Source: Iodobacter violaceini
GTDB taxonomy: Bacteria > Pseudomonadota > Gammaproteobacteria > Burkholderiales > Chitinibacteraceae
Assembly (NCBI RefSeq): GCF_011601265.1
Contig: NZ_JAAOLX010000004.1
Span: 248,001 to 312,000 of the forward strand
Direction of reading: 5' to 3'
DNA: 64,000 bases
A program made the translations under genes and the position numbers. The notes under the pieces were generated by a model that saw only the letters and a program-made list of their open reading frames with translations, searched no databases and had not been told where the DNA came from. Positions 46,327 to 56,783 of the stretch are shown here, in pieces (position 1 is the stretch's first letter; the number at the start of each line of letters is the position of its first letter).

Positions 46327-49300
46327 ATGAAACGTATGTTATTTAACGCAACGCAGGCTGAAGAGCTGCGCGTTGCGATTGTTGATGGTCAGAAGCTGGT
46401 CGACCTCGACATTGAAACCGTTGGTAAAGAACAGCGGAAATCCAATATCTACAAGGGTGTGATTACCCGCGTAGAGCCTAGCCTTGAAGCCTGCTTCATT
46501 GATTACGGCTGCGATCGCCATGGCTTTTTGCCGTTTAAGGAAGTCGCCCGCGCCTACCTGAATGACAATGGCGACGGCAATGGCCGCCCGCGTATCGGTG
46601 ATTCTCTTAAAGAAGGTCAGGAACTGATCGTTCAGGTAGAGAAAGACGAGCGTGGCAATAAAGGCGCAGCCCTGACGACCTATATCAGCCTTGCTGGCCG
46701 TTATTTGGTACTGATGCCAAACAACCCGCGTGGTGGTGGTGTTTCCCGCCGCATCGAGGGTGAAGAGCGTAACGAGCTTCGCGCCGTTCTTGATCAGCTG
46801 GAAACGCCAAACGGCATGAGCCTGATTGCCCGCACTGCCGCCATTGGCCGCAATGCCGAAGAATTACAGTGGGATTTAAACTACCTATTGCAACTCTGGC
46901 GTGCAGTTGAAGGCGCGGCTTCTACCCAGACTGGCGCTTTCCTGATTTATCAGGAATCCAGCCTGGTCATCCGTGCAATCCGCGATTACTTCCAGCCTGA
47001 AATCGGCGAACTCCTGATCGACAAGCTCGATATTTATGAGCAGGCACGCCAGTTTATGAGCCATGTAATGCCGGCCAATGTAAACCGCGTGAAGTTCTAT
47101 CAGGATGACGTACCGCTGTTCTCACGCTTCCAGATCGAACATCAGATCGAAACCGCCTTTGCCCGCGAAGTGAATCTGCCATCCGGCGGCGCGATTGTAA
47201 TCGATAAAACCGAAGCGCTTTATTCTATCGACGTAAACTCGGCCCGCTCCACCAAAGGTGCCGATATCGAAGAAACCGCATTGCGCACCAATATGGAAGC
47301 CGCTGACGAAATCGCCCGTCAGATGCGTTTACGTGACGTGGGTGGTTTGATCGTGATCGATTTTATCGACATGGAAAACCCAAAGAATCAGCGCGAAGTA
47401 GAAAACCGCCTGCGTGACGCCCTGCATCACGACCGTGCCCGTGTTCAAACCGGCAAAATCAGCCGCTTTGGCCTGATGGAATTATCCCGCCAGCGCCTGC
47501 AGCCTTCATTAGAAGAAACCAGCCATATCGCTTGCCCGCGCTGCCACGGCACCGGCTTTACACGCGGCATCGAATCTTCTGCACTCAATATCCTGCGGAT
47601 TATTCAAGAAGAATCAATGAAGGAAAACACCGGTGCAATTCATGCACAGGTGCCGGTTGATGTTGCGACCTTCCTGCTCAATGAAAAACGTGCCGAAATT
47701 TTTGCACTTGAAGCACGCCTGAAAGTCAGTGTGGTACTGATTCCAAATACCCATCTGGAAACACCCAACTACAATCTGTCGCGCCTGCGTCACGAAGACA
47801 TTGGCAACAATGAAGACGTTATTCCTTCCTACAAAATGGTTGACCAGCCAAGTGAAACCGGCTACCAGCCAGGCAAGGTGAAAGAAGAGCAAACCAAGCG
47901 CCAGGAAGCCATGGTGAAGGGTATTACGCCTGACCAGCCAGCGCCAATCTCTGCCCGTGATCGTATAGCCGCACCGAGCGACACCGTTGCTGCCCCATCA
48001 CTGTGGAAAAAACTGCTGACATGGTTCCAGGGTGAGCCTGCTGCTCCGGTTGAGCCACCAAAACCTGTAGCTGCCGCTCGTCCGCAAAACAACTCGCGCA
48101 ACCGCAATGATCGTGGCCAGCGCCCGCCGCGTGAGCCACGTGAAGGCCAGGCACCACGCGCAGAGCGTCCTGCCCGTAATGAAGAAGCACCTGCACAGGC
48201 ACGTCGCGGCAGTGGCAAACCTCGCATCGAAGAAGACTTGCAAAAGAGCCGTGAAAATCGTGAAGCGCGTGAAAACCGCGAGCCACGTGAACGGAACGAG
48301 CGCAATGATCGCACTGAACGCAGCGAAGCCCCGGCAGAACAACGCCCGCGTAACGAGCGTCCGCCACGGCCACGTCAGGAACGTCAGCCACGTAAAGAAG
48401 CCGCTGCTGCAAGTAATACTGAAGCGTTGTTAAATGCACCTGTAGCAGAAAACAACACGGATGAAGCCAGCGAGCAGCAACGCAGCCGCCGCCGTCGCAG
48501 CCGCCGTGGCGAGCGTCGTGGTGAACGTGTTGAAACCAGCGGAGCAGAAGCAGCCTTCACAGCCATTGATGCACCAGCACACGGCTTTGTGGCTTCAGCC
48601 CCTGCACCAGCGCCCGTTGTGAGCACACCCACCCCGGCTCCGGTACATGCTCCGGTTGTAAATGTTGCGCCTGCTGCTCCTGTCGTAAATATTGCACCAG
48701 TGGAAGTTGCAGCTGTACCAGTAGCGCCTGCTGTTGCTGAAGCGGCTCCTGTTGCCCCGGTTGTTGTACCTGCAGCGGTCATCCCTGCCGCACCGGTGCT
48801 TGCTCCGGCCCCTGTTGCTCCGGCGGCAGAAGCCATTGCAACCCCAGCGCCTGCGCCAGTGGTTGTAAGCACACCTGCACCTGTTGTCGCTGCTGAGCCT
48901 GTTGCTGCGCCAGCACCGGTTGCAGCTCCTGCGGCTCCTGTTGTTACAGTCACCCCGGCTGAGCCAGCGCCTGTTGTACCTGCGCCTGTAACGCCTGCTG
49001 CACCAGCACCAGCACCCGCATTACAAATTGGCACACCTGAAGCCGCAGGACTGGTCATGGTTGCTACCCGCAACCTGCCGGCAGCGGCCGAAGAGCCGGT
49101 TGTTGTGGCACCAGTGCGCCGCCGCCGCCGCGATGTGCAAGCTGCAAACACACAGCTGGTAAACGAAACACCGATGCTTCAGCAAGTTGAAACACAAGCA
49201 GCAGGTAATACGGAAGCAGCAGCGAAACCGGTAGCAGATGCACCCCGTGCGCCGCGCCGTGATGCAGCGGTGCCCGCAAGTGATCACACTGCAGAGCCTT

Positions 49301-49329
49301 TAGTTCAGGTTCAAACCAAGCAGTTTTAA
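46327..49329 (+). CDS. rne: Ribonuclease E
   Basis: A 1000-residue RNase E. The catalytic half starts [20 protein letters not shown] and contains the S1 domain (about residues 35-125), the catalytic Asps in [13 protein letters not shown] (about 300) and [12 protein letters not shown] (about 345), and the zinc-link CPRCHGTG (about 403). The C-terminal half is disordered: Arg-rich ([32 protein letters not shown]) and then Ala/Pro/Val-rich (about 756-898). This half should scaffold a degradosome and bind RNA. The ATG at 46327 matches the conserved start. Confidence 0.96.
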   Translation: MKRMLFNATQAEELRVAIVDGQKLVDLDIETVGKEQRKSNIYKGVITRVEPSLEACFIDYGCDRHGFLPFKEVARAYLNDNGDGNGRPRIGDSLKEGQELIVQVEKDERGNKGAALTTYISLAGRYLVLMPNNPRGGGVSRRIEGEERNELRAVLDQLETPNGMSLIARTAAIGRNAEELQWDLNYLLQLWRAVEGAASTQTGAFLIYQESSLVIRAIRDYFQPEIGELLIDKLDIYEQARQFMSHVMPANVNRVKFYQDDVPLFSRFQIEHQIETAFAREVNLPSGGAIVIDKTEALYSIDVNSARSTKGADIEETALRTNMEAADEIARQMRLRDVGGLIVIDFIDMENPKNQREVENRLRDALHHDRARVQTGKISRFGLMELSRQRLQPSLEETSHIACPRCHGTGFTRGIESSALNILRIIQEESMKENTGAIHAQVPVDVATFLLNEKRAEIFALEARLKVSVVLIPNTHLETPNYNLSRLRHEDIGNNEDVIPSYKMVDQPSETGYQPGKVKEEQTKRQEAMVKGITPDQPAPISARDRIAAPSDTVAAPSLWKKLLTWFQGEPAAPVEPPKPVAAARPQNNSRNRNDRGQRPPREPREGQAPRAERPARNEEAPAQARRGSGKPRIEEDLQKSRENREARENREPRERNERNDRTERSEAPAEQRPRNERPPRPRQERQPRKEAAAASNTEALLNAPVAENNTDEASEQQRSRRRRSRRGERRGERVETSGAEAAFTAIDAPAHGFVASAPAPAPVVSTPTPAPVHAPVVNVAPAAPVVNIAPVEVAAVPVAPAVAEAAPVAPVVVPAAVIPAAPVLAPAPVAPAAEAIATPAPAPVVVSTPAPVVAAEPVAAPAPVAAPAAPVVTVTPAEPAPVVPAPVTPAAPAPAPALQIGTPEAAGLVMVATRNLPAAAEEPVVVAPVRRRRRDVQAANTQLVNETPMLQQVETQAAGNTEAAAKPVADAPRAPRRDAAVPASDHTAEPLVQVQTKQF

Positions 49330-49352
49330 TCAGACCTGAAATAAGCCTGCCC

Positions 49353-49385
49353 AAAGCCACCGGATCATCTCCGGTGGCTTTTTTA
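49353..49385 (+). terminator. Rho-independent terminator of rne
   Basis: AAAGCCACCGGA (49353-49364) pairs perfectly with TCCGGTGGCTTT (49370-49381) around TCATC and is followed by more T. It lies 24 bp after the rne stop. Confidence 0.92.
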
Positions 49386-49809
49386 TTTCTGTAAACAACA
49401 GTCTGTCTATTCTTGCCCTGCCAACAATCAACCCAGAACGAGCAATATCCTTTTCTAAATCAATGCTTATCCCCGCCATTCCCCAAGGTTTAAACCTCAT
49501 ACCAATGAAGTAGCCTTAAATAAATCCCACGCTCCTGATTTACAGAACAAAAGCCCTATCCTCCTGTTTTAAAAAATGAATAAAGCATTCAAAACAATGA
49601 CAATTAAATAGCAGCGGGCTTATATCCGAATAGAATGCATTAGCCAATAAACCTTAATCTCCTTGTTTAAAACGCCCTCACCCCAGATGGCCAGTTGGGG
49701 AAATTCACAAGTATCCGCAGCAATTATTCAAGGTTAATTTTTGTACTCAGACCAAACTGTAATGGTCTTATTCAATCGCATCTGCACTCCTTACTTGGGC
49801 CTAAACAAC
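49386..49809. other. Intergenic region upstream of livH
   Basis: This 424-bp AT-rich region probably carries the liv promoter. CCCCA-GATGGCCAGT-TGGGG at 49681-49700 forms a 5-bp stem, with TGGCCA inside, about 110 bp before the predicted GTG start. The AT-rich DNA before it holds no credible gene, and no livJ/livK-like binding-protein frame was found. Confidence 0.5.
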
Positions 49810-50739
49810 GTGGATATTTTTCTCCAGCAAATTTTTAATGGCTTGGTTGTCGGCAGCATTTATGCGCTGATTGCCCTTGGCTACACCATGGTGTACGGCA
49901 TCATGCAGCTGATCAATTTTGCCCATGGCGAGATTGTTATGATTGGCGCGATGGTCACCATTACCTGTATCAACGTCTTAATTGGCCACAACGTCGCATT
50001 GCCAGGCCCGATGCTTTTATTAATTGGCTTTATGATGGCCGTGCCTGTCTCGATTCTTTTAGGCTATGCGATTGAGAAAATTGCCTATCGTCCGCTGCGT
50101 AAAGCCCCAAGGCTTGCCCCCCTGATTACAGCCATTGGTGTATCCATTGTCTTGCAACAGGCCGCCATGCTGATCTGGGGCCGCAACTACCGGCCTTTCC
50201 CCGCCATTTTGCCCAGCACCGTACATGAAATTGGCGGCGCAACCATTACCAGCTTGCAAATCGCCATTATTGGCCTGGCCCTGGCCTTAATGGCTGGCCT
50301 GTTTTTTCTGATTGAGCGCACCAAGCTTGGCCGTGCCATGCGCGCTACGGCACAAAACCCGGAAGTTGCAGGCTTAATGGGTGTAAACATCAACTCCATC
50401 ATTTCTATGGTATTTATGATTGGCTCTGCACTGGGTGCGGTAGCAGGCGTCATGGTTGCCGCGAATTACGATCAGGCCCATGCCTATATGGGTTTTCTGA
50501 TTGGCCTGAAAGCCTTTACTGCAGCGGTACTGGGCGGAATTGGTAATTTAGGTGGCGCAGTATTAGGCGGGCTGTTGCTCGGCCTCATCGAAAGCCTGGG
50601 CTCTGGCTATCTGGGCGATTTAACCGGTGGTGCATTTGGCAGTAACTACAAAGACATCTTCGCTTTTATCGTACTGATTATCGTACTGGTTTTCCGTCCG
50701 TCCGGCCTGTTAGGCGAGCGTGTTGCTGACCGTGCTTAA
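49810..50739 (+). CDS. livH: Branched-chain amino acid ABC transporter permease LivH
   Basis: A 309-residue membrane permease. GLVVGSIYALIALGYTMVYG (about residues 11-30) and LINFAHGEIVMIGAM (about 34-48) are diagnostic LivH motifs, and KAFTAAVLGGIGNLGGAVLG (about 232-251) is the conserved loop for the ATPase. The GTG at 49810 (VDIFLQQIFNG) reproduces the usual N-terminus; earlier ATG (49762) and TTG (49741) would add unrelated residues, but the ribosome binding site is weak in all cases. Followed by livM. Confidence 0.88.
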   Translation: MDIFLQQIFNGLVVGSIYALIALGYTMVYGIMQLINFAHGEIVMIGAMVTITCINVLIGHNVALPGPMLLLIGFMMAVPVSILLGYAIEKIAYRPLRKAPRLAPLITAIGVSIVLQQAAMLIWGRNYRPFPAILPSTVHEIGGATITSLQIAIIGLALALMAGLFFLIERTKLGRAMRATAQNPEVAGLMGVNINSIISMVFMIGSALGAVAGVMVAANYDQAHAYMGFLIGLKAFTAAVLGGIGNLGGAVLGGLLLGLIESLGSGYLGDLTGGAFGSNYKDIFAFIVLIIVLVFRPSGLLGERVADRA

Positions 50740-50756
50740 TGCCCAGAGGAAACATG

Positions 50757-51866
50757 ATGCTATTAAAACTTGAAAATCCCCGCACACGGCTGATCGCCAT
50801 GGCGGTGCTGACAGTCGTGATGCTGGTCCTGCCTTTTGCATTAACAGGCAGCTTTGAAAGCGGCAAATCCTGGATTCGCACCATCGACTTTGCCCTGCTC
50901 TATATCATGCTGGCCCTCGGGCTAAATATTGTTGTCGGTTACGCAGGTCTTCTGGATTTAGGCTATATCGCCTTTTATGCTGTAGGCGCCTATCTCTATG
51001 CCATTTTAAACTCACCTCATCTGGCTGCCGTTTTGCCTGCCTGGCTTATTTCTCCTTCTTTTCCTGTCATGATTTTAATGGCCGGCTTAGTTGCCGGGCT
51101 GTTTGGCGTTTTATTAGGCTCACCCACTTTAAAGCTGCGCGGTGATTATCTGGCCATTGTTACCTTAGGCTTCGGTGAGATTATCCGTATTTTTATGAAC
51201 AACCTGGATCGCCCAATCAATATCACCAATGGGCCACAGGGCATTAACAATATTAAGAGCATTCACGTAGCCGGTTACGATTTTGGCCGCCCGATTGAGT
51301 TTCTGGGTCTCTCTTTTGAAAAAGTGCACCTCTACTACTACTTGATTCTGGCATTTTGTCTTTTGATTATTTTTGTCTCCATGCGCCTGCAGAACTCCCG
51401 TATTGGCCGTGCCTGGGTAGCAATTCGTGAAGATGAAATTGCCGCCAATGCAATGGGCATTAACACCCGCAATATCAAACTGCTGGCGTTTGCCATGGGC
51501 GCAAGTTTTGGCGGTGTATCAGGGGCATTATTTGCCAGCTTCCAGGGCTTTGTTTCACCTGAGTCCTTCGTCTTGATGGAATCCATCATGGTGCTGTGCA
51601 TGGTGGTCTTAGGCGGGATGGGGCATATTCCTGGCGTGATTCTGGGTGCGATTATTGTATCGATCACACCAGAGATTTTGCGGGACGTGATCAATCCACT
51701 GCAACACGCCCTGGTTGGCCGCAAAGTGGTCGATCCGGAAAACTTACGCATGCTGATTTTTGGCCTTGCCATGATCGTGATTATGCTGCTCCGCCCCGAA
51801 GGCTTGTGGCCATCCAAGCGCCGCAAAGCAGAATTTCACGAAAAAGATGAGGAGGCAAAAGCATGA
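50757..51866 (+). CDS. livM: Branched-chain amino acid ABC transporter permease LivM
   Basis: A 369-residue permease. DFALLYIMLALGLNIVVGYAG (LLYIMLALGLNIVVGYAGLL) and LDLGYIAFYAVGAYLYAI are LivM signatures near the N-terminus, and RDVINPLQHALVGRK lies near the end. About nine helices. AGAGGA lies 6 bp before the ATG at 50757 (3 bp before 50754), so 50757 is preferred. It overlaps livG by 4 bp. Confidence 0.9.
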   Translation: MLLKLENPRTRLIAMAVLTVVMLVLPFALTGSFESGKSWIRTIDFALLYIMLALGLNIVVGYAGLLDLGYIAFYAVGAYLYAILNSPHLAAVLPAWLISPSFPVMILMAGLVAGLFGVLLGSPTLKLRGDYLAIVTLGFGEIIRIFMNNLDRPINITNGPQGINNIKSIHVAGYDFGRPIEFLGLSFEKVHLYYYLILAFCLLIIFVSMRLQNSRIGRAWVAIREDEIAANAMGINTRNIKLLAFAMGASFGGVSGALFASFQGFVSPESFVLMESIMVLCMVVLGGMGHIPGVILGAIIVSITPEILRDVINPLQHALVGRKVVDPENLRMLIFGLAMIVIMLLRPEGLWPSKRRKAEFHEKDEEAKA

Positions 51867-52633
51867 GCGAATTACTGTTAAAAATTGAAGGCATTACCAA
51901 GCGTTTTGGCGGGCTGCATGCTTTGTCTGGTGTTGGGCTGACCATCAATAAAGGTGAAATTTACGGCTTAATCGGCCCTAATGGCGCTGGCAAAACCACG
52001 CTGTTTAATGTGCTTACCGGGCTGTATCAGCCTGATGAAGGCCAATTCAGTTTTAATGGTCTGGATTTATTCCGCCAAAAACCCAATATCGTTGTTGAAT
52101 CAGGCATTGCCCGCACTTTTCAGAATATCCGCCTTTTTGCCAATATGACGGCACTTGAAAACGTAATGGTCGGCCAGCACGTGCGCACTCAGTCCGGTAT
52201 TCTGGGCGCGATTTTCCATAGCCCCAAAGCCGTCAAAGAAGAGCGCGATATCCACACTAAAGCGACTGAACTGCTTGCCTATGTAGGAATCAGCAAGCAC
52301 GCCAAAGAGCTGGCACGCAACTTGTCATACGGGGATCAGCGCCGTCTGGAAATTGCCCGTGCCTTAGCGACACGCCCCAAGCTGCTGGCGCTGGATGAAC
52401 CGGCGGCGGGGATGAATCCCAAAGAAACAGACGATCTGAAAAAACTGATGGAAAAAATCAGAAACGATGGGGTCACTATCTTGCTGATCGAGCACGATGT
52501 AAAACTCATGATGGATTTATGTGATCGCATCGCGGTGCTCGATTACGGCAAAAAAATTGCTGAAGGCATACCCGAAATCGTAAAAAATGATCCCCGTGTG
52601 ATTGAGGCCTATCTGGGCGTTGCACCGGAATGA
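51863..52633 (+). CDS. livG: Branched-chain amino acid ABC transporter ATP-binding protein LivG
   Basis: A 256-residue ABC ATPase. Walker A is GPNGAGKTTLFN (about residues 38-49), the signature is LSYGDQRRLEIARAL and Walker B is LLALDEPAAGMNP (about 173-185). The LivG-type insertion VMVGQHVRTQSGILGAIFHS follows the Q-loop. AGGAGG precedes the start. It partners livF. Confidence 0.94.
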   Translation: MSELLLKIEGITKRFGGLHALSGVGLTINKGEIYGLIGPNGAGKTTLFNVLTGLYQPDEGQFSFNGLDLFRQKPNIVVESGIARTFQNIRLFANMTALENVMVGQHVRTQSGILGAIFHSPKAVKEERDIHTKATELLAYVGISKHAKELARNLSYGDQRRLEIARALATRPKLLALDEPAAGMNPKETDDLKKLMEKIRNDGVTILLIEHDVKLMMDLCDRIAVLDYGKKIAEGIPEIVKNDPRVIEAYLGVAPE

Positions 52634-52706
52634 GTACGCTATTACTGCCGGCCAAAGCGCCCTCAAAAAACGATTGGCGCGAAGCTTTTCAAGGAGTTGC
52701 ACAAAA

Positions 52707-53423
52707 ATGAGTAGCCCATTATTACAAGTAAAAGACTTAAAAGTGGCCTACGGCGGCATTCATGCCGTAAAAGGAATTGATTTAGAAATCCATCAGGGGG
52801 AGCTGGTGGCCCTGATTGGTGCCAATGGTGCAGGTAAAACCACCACGCTTAAAACACTGATCGGCATGTGCAACCCCAGCTCGGGCGATATTTTATTTGA
52901 TGGTCAGTCAACCGCTAAAAAACCCATTTACGATTACGTTAAACAAGGGCTGATTATGGTGCCCGAAGGCCGGGGCATTTTCAGCCGCCTCACCGTCGAA
53001 GAAAATCTGTTAATGGGGGCCTACACGCGCAACGATAAAGCAGGCATTGAGCATGATATGGAGCGTGTTTACTACCTTTTTCCAAGACTAAAAGAGCGGA
53101 TGAAACAGCTGGCGGGCACGCTGTCTGGCGGTGAACAGCAAATGGTGGCAATTGGCCGCGCCATATTAGGCCGCCCCAAGCTGCTGCTGCTGGATGAGCC
53201 ATCGATGGGCCTTGCGCCGATTATTGTGCAAAAGATTTTTGAGATCATCAAAATGATCGCCGCCGAAGGGGTCACCATGCTGCTGGTAGAGCAAAATGCC
53301 AAACTGGCTTTGCAAACCGCCAACCGTGGCTATGTAATGGAGTCAGGAAAAATCACCTTAGCAGATACTGCAGAAAACCTGCTGGCCAACCCTAAGATTC
53401 AGCAAGCATATCTGGGCGAATAA
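52707..53423 (+). CDS. livF: Branched-chain amino acid ABC transporter ATP-binding protein LivF
   Basis: A 238-residue ABC ATPase. Walker A is GANGAGKTTTLK (about residues 37-48), the signature is LSGGEQQMVAIGRAI and Walker B is LLLLDEPSMGLAP (about 160-172). The ATG at 52707 has AAGGAG upstream; the longer frame to 52602 overlaps livG. It ends at a terminator. Confidence 0.94.
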   Translation: MSSPLLQVKDLKVAYGGIHAVKGIDLEIHQGELVALIGANGAGKTTTLKTLIGMCNPSSGDILFDGQSTAKKPIYDYVKQGLIMVPEGRGIFSRLTVEENLLMGAYTRNDKAGIEHDMERVYYLFPRLKERMKQLAGTLSGGEQQMVAIGRAILGRPKLLLLDEPSMGLAPIIVQKIFEIIKMIAAEGVTMLLVEQNAKLALQTANRGYVMESGKITLADTAENLLANPKIQQAYLGE

Positions 53424-53448
53424 AACCTGCGTTGTTCAACCCCCAAAT

Positions 53449-53473
53449 AAAGAGCCGCCTATCGCGGCTCTTT
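53449..53473 (+). terminator. Terminator of the liv operon
   Basis: AAAGAGCCGC (53449-53458) pairs with GCGGCTCTTT (53464-53473) around CTATC. The T run is short, so efficiency may be moderate. Confidence 0.75.
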
Positions 53474-53630
53474 GTGCATTTGGCAGCTCAAATTCATTCA
53501 TTTAAATGATCAGCCGGCATTTCTCTCAATAAGCCACAGCACACGCTATTTTTAGTTTTTTTTGCAGCGGAAAAGCCCGTTATATAATCCCCCCAAACAT
53601 GCCCCCCCTACTTACCGCTCAGGAAGCCCC

Positions 53631-54374
53631 ATGCATTCTGCCGTACTCGCTAAAAACGCTATTGCCGCATGCTTACTGCCACCCGGCCTGTTTTTATTAC
53701 TGATGACTATCGGCCTAATTTTACTGACCCGTAAGCCTCGCCTTGGGCGTAGCTTGATTGCGGCCGGCATATTAAGCCTTACTATTCTTTCAATGCCGGT
53801 GATAGAGAAGCGTTTGCTGCGCATGATTGAGCCTCCTGCCCTCACAACCATCCCTGCGAATACAGTGGCCATTGTCTGCTTAGGCGGGGGAAAACGCTTT
53901 GCCGCTTACGATCAGCCAGAAGGGGAAACCATCAATAACGCCACGCTGGCCCGGCTGCGCTATACCGCGCAGATTGCGAAGCAAAGCCAGCTTCCTGTCT
54001 TGGTGACCGGCGGAAAACCACTAGGGGGCATCAGTGAGGCGGTACTGATGGCGAAGATTTTGCGTGAAGAATTCAATACTCCGGTGCGCTGGGTAGAAAG
54101 TGAATCTGTTGATACCCAGGAAAACGCCAGCCTGAGCGCCAGGCTACTCGGAAAAAACGCCAAAATTGTACTGATCACCGAAGCCGCACACATGCAAAGA
54201 GCGCAAATGGCTTTTGAAAATACCGGATTCCGTGTAACTGCGGCTGCTACAGACTACGCAAACCAAGAGCCACTTTCTATCCTTTCTTTTATGCCAAAAG
54301 CCGCGGCGCTCAACCGCAGCAGTTTTGCCTTACACGAGTTACTGGGCATGCTCTGGCATCGTCTTCGTGCCTGA
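53631..54374 (+). CDS. YdcF/ElyC family protein (DUF218)
   Basis: A 247-residue protein with two N-terminal helices (about residues 10-30 and 38-58) and a DUF218 Rossmann-like domain. VAIVCLGGGKRFAAYDQPEG (about 82-101), LPVLVTGGKPLGG (about 128-140) and NASLSARLLGK are family motifs. ElyC-type proteins affect envelope biogenesis. The ATG at 53631 follows AGGA. A terminator lies about 100 bp after the stop. Confidence 0.88.
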   Translation: MHSAVLAKNAIAACLLPPGLFLLLMTIGLILLTRKPRLGRSLIAAGILSLTILSMPVIEKRLLRMIEPPALTTIPANTVAIVCLGGGKRFAAYDQPEGETINNATLARLRYTAQIAKQSQLPVLVTGGKPLGGISEAVLMAKILREEFNTPVRWVESESVDTQENASLSARLLGKNAKIVLITEAAHMQRAQMAFENTGFRVTAAATDYANQEPLSILSFMPKAAALNRSSFALHELLGMLWHRLRA

Positions 54375-54470
54375 TTTGTCCGTTCGTCAGCAGTACCCTT
54401 GACATTCAAACTGACACAGAGCTGCTAAAAAAACCGCCAAAGCCCCCTTAAAACCCCGCAACCCTACAAA

Positions 54471-54515
54471 AAAACAACACTTTTACTTCATAAAATGAAG
54501 GGTGTTGTTTTTTTT
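54471..54515 (+). terminator. Rho-independent terminator after ydcF-like gene
   Basis: AAAACAACAC (54471-54480) pairs with GTGTTGTTTT (54502-54511); an inner stem TTCAT/ATGAA lies between, and T8 follows. It is about 100 bp after the ydcF-like stop. Confidence 0.85.
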
Positions 54516-54683
54516 CGCCCTCAATCCAATAAGAACAAAAAAGTAAATAATACAAATTTTACAAAAAACAGTTTAAAGAGATATAAGGCGCTAAACACGC
54601 AGCTAAACATAATATATTCCATTTAGCATTAAAATTTTGACATTTTGTATTAATAATTTTTTATTTCTGTGAAAATTTTTTTA

Positions 54684-54697
54684 TTGATGATCATCAA
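54684..54697. promoter_or_regulatory. Perfect FNR box
   Basis: TTGAT-GATC-ATCAA matches the FNR/Anr consensus TTGAT-N4-ATCAA exactly. It is centred 88 bp before the regulator start. A possible -35/-10 pair (TTGACA 54637-54642, TTTATT 54660-54665) lies upstream, which would make the site repressing if used; a class II start near 54732 would make it activating. Confidence 0.75.
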
Positions 54698-54778
54698 AAA
54701 ACGTACTTAATCCAACATCATGAACAAAAATTCGGGAGTAGAATCCACACCAACTTATCAAGACAAGAATTTTTTATC

Positions 54779-55405
54779 ATGAAGATCTCGGTAGACCTAG
54801 ACATCCTCTCAGATTTCCTATCACAGGTATTAGGGGAGTCGACAGAGGTGGCGGTTCACGATATGAATCAGCTGGAAAAATCGCTGTGCATTATTAAGAA
54901 CCCAATCTCGGGACGAAAAGTTGGCGCTCCAGCCACGGATTTTGCGCTGCGCTTGCTGCACGAATGCCAGAACAGCGCCAAAGCGCCTTTTCGAACTAAC
55001 TACCAGGGCAAGACACTCGACGGCCATCGCCTGCGCAGCTCCAGCATGCTGCTTCAGGACGAAGCAGGTAAACCCTTTGCCATGTTGTGCATTAACCGCA
55101 ACGACCATCACCTGCAACGTGCCAGCGAATTACTGCATCAGTATTTTCAGCACGAAGAAAACACACCCAGCGAAGAATTACTCAGCCACTCAGTAGAAGA
55201 ATTAGGCGACGACATTATTAATCAGGCATTAGCCAGCTATCCGATTGCCGCCAAACATTTAAGCAGCACCGATAAAAAAGACATTGTGCAAAAACTTGAA
55301 CAAAACGGCGTTTTTTTAGTGAAAGGGTTTATTGCAAAAACAGCCTCTTTACTCTCGATTTCAGAACCCACGCTTTATCGCTATTTGAAAAACAGTACTA
55401 ACTAA
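54779..55405 (+). CDS. YheO/DauR-type PAS-HTH transcriptional regulator
   Basis: A 208-residue regulator. The YheO-like PAS domain is about residues 1-115 (STEVAVHDMNQLEKSLCIIK, then SSSMLLQDEAGKPFAMLCIN) and the C-terminal HTH about 160-208 (KLEQNGVFLVKGFIAKTASL, LSISEPTLYRYLKN). DauR of this family senses an amino-acid-derived ligand; by position this one may respond to serine and control the downstream permease and sdaA. A perfect FNR box precedes it. Confidence 0.85.
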   Translation: MKISVDLDILSDFLSQVLGESTEVAVHDMNQLEKSLCIIKNPISGRKVGAPATDFALRLLHECQNSAKAPFRTNYQGKTLDGHRLRSSSMLLQDEAGKPFAMLCINRNDHHLQRASELLHQYFQHEENTPSEELLSHSVEELGDDIINQALASYPIAAKHLSSTDKKDIVQKLEQNGVFLVKGFIAKTASLLSISEPTLYRYLKNSTN

Positions 55406-55481
55406 AAGAGAAACCAACGATCCAGATTGATCGACTTAAACATACACACTCAAAAAATTATTTTTATCTAGAGAAAACATC

Positions 55482-56783
55482 ATGTCTGACACAACACTCA
55501 ATGATCTTGCACTGCCTGGCAGCGCACCAACCTGGACCAAACACGACACCGTTTGGATGCTTGGCCTCTACGGCACTGCCGTTGGTGCGGGCACTTTATT
55601 CCTGCCGATTAATGCTGGGATTGGTGGTCTTTGGCCGCTGGTTTTAATGGCGTTTTTAGCATTGCCATTAACCTTTTTTGCGCACCGCGGGCTGAGCCGT
55701 TTTGTTTTATCCGGCTCAACAAAAGATGGTGACATTACAGAGGTAGTAGAAGAACACTTTGGTAAAGGCGCAGGTAAAATCATTACCCTGCTTTATTTCT
55801 TTGCGATTTACCCGATTCTGCTGGTGTACAGCGTAGCGATTACCAACACCGTGCTGTCTTTTTTAACGCACCAGATGCATATCGCAGTTGGGACAGATTT
55901 AGTAACACGCGGCATTTTTGCCCTGTGTCTGATCTTAGGTCTGATGTCTATTGTGCGCCTTGGCGGTGAATTCATCGTTAAAGCCATGAGCGTCCTGGTT
56001 TATCCCTTTGTGATTGCCTTAATGTTGCTTGCTGTTTATCTGATTCCAAACTGGAACAGCGCAGTTATCGATCAGGCAGGCAGCCTGGGTGATGCACTGA
56101 CCAGCGCTTCTTTCTACAAAACCATGTGGCTGGCTATCCCGGTGATGGTGTTCTCGTTTAACCATTCACCTATTATTTCTTCTTTTGCTGTAGGTCAGAA
56201 AAAACTGCACCCAGGCAAAGAAGACCAAATCGCATCGAAAATCTTGCTGCGCAGCCACATCATGATGGTGTTGTCGGTCATGTTCTTTGTATTTAGCTGC
56301 GTATTCAGCCTGGCACCTGCCGATTTAGTTGCTGCTAAAGCACAAAATATTTCGATTCTGTCCTACCTTGCCAATCACTTTGATAACCCTGTTATTGCCT
56401 GGATGGCTCCGATCATTGCCTTTATCGCGATTACTAAGTCCTACCTTGGCCATTACCTTGGTGCAAAAGAAGGTCTGCATGGTCTGGTAATCAAACAATT
56501 GCGTGAAAAAGGTAAAACCATCTCAACACCTAAGCTTGAGCGTTACACCTCGATCTTTATGCTGATCACCACATGGTTAGTTGCCACAATCAACCCAAAT
56601 ATTCTGGGAATGATTGAAACCTTAGGTGGCCCGGTGATTGCAGTACTGCTGTTCCTGATGCCGATGTACGCCATCCATAAAGTACCAGCAATGCGTAAGT
56701 ATTCCGGCGCAGCGAGCAATGTGTTTGTGGTCATGATTGGTCTGATTGCGATCTCTGCGATCTTCTACAGCCTCTTTGCCTAA
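55482..56783 (+). CDS. Serine/threonine permease (HAAAP/SdaC-like)
   Basis: A 433-residue transporter with about 11 helices. KHDTVWMLGLYGTAVGAGTL (about residues 20-39) and FLPINAGIGGLWPLVLMAFL match the SdaC/HAAAP start, and MVFSFNHSPIISSFAVGQ (about 222-239) is the conserved core. E. coli SdaC imports L-serine with protons. It lies between the regulator and sdaA. Confidence 0.88.
   Translation: MSDTTLNDLALPGSAPTWTKHDTVWMLGLYGTAVGAGTLFLPINAGIGGLWPLVLMAFLALPLTFFAHRGLSRFVLSGSTKDGDITEVVEEHFGKGAGKIITLLYFFAIYPILLVYSVAITNTVLSFLTHQMHIAVGTDLVTRGIFALCLILGLMSIVRLGGEFIVKAMSVLVYPFVIALMLLAVYLIPNWNSAVIDQAGSLGDALTSASFYKTMWLAIPVMVFSFNHSPIISSFAVGQKKLHPGKEDQIASKILLRSHIMMVLSVMFFVFSCVFSLAPADLVAAKAQNISILSYLANHFDNPVIAWMAPIIAFIAITKSYLGHYLGAKEGLHGLVIKQLREKGKTISTPKLERYTSIFMLITTWLVATINPNILGMIETLGGPVIAVLLFLMPMYAIHKVPAMRKYSGAASNVFVVMIGLIAISAIFYSLFA

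Noticed and set aside
48384-49151. 255-codon minus-strand frame inside rne
   Set aside because: It is an antisense shadow of the Ala/Pro-rich repeat of RNase E, with low-complexity Gly/Ala/Thr composition and no conserved motif.
54399-54515. Possible small RNA from TTGACA to the ydcF terminator
   Set aside because: The -10 region is poor (TGCTAA), and the terminator is most simply that of the ydcF-like gene.
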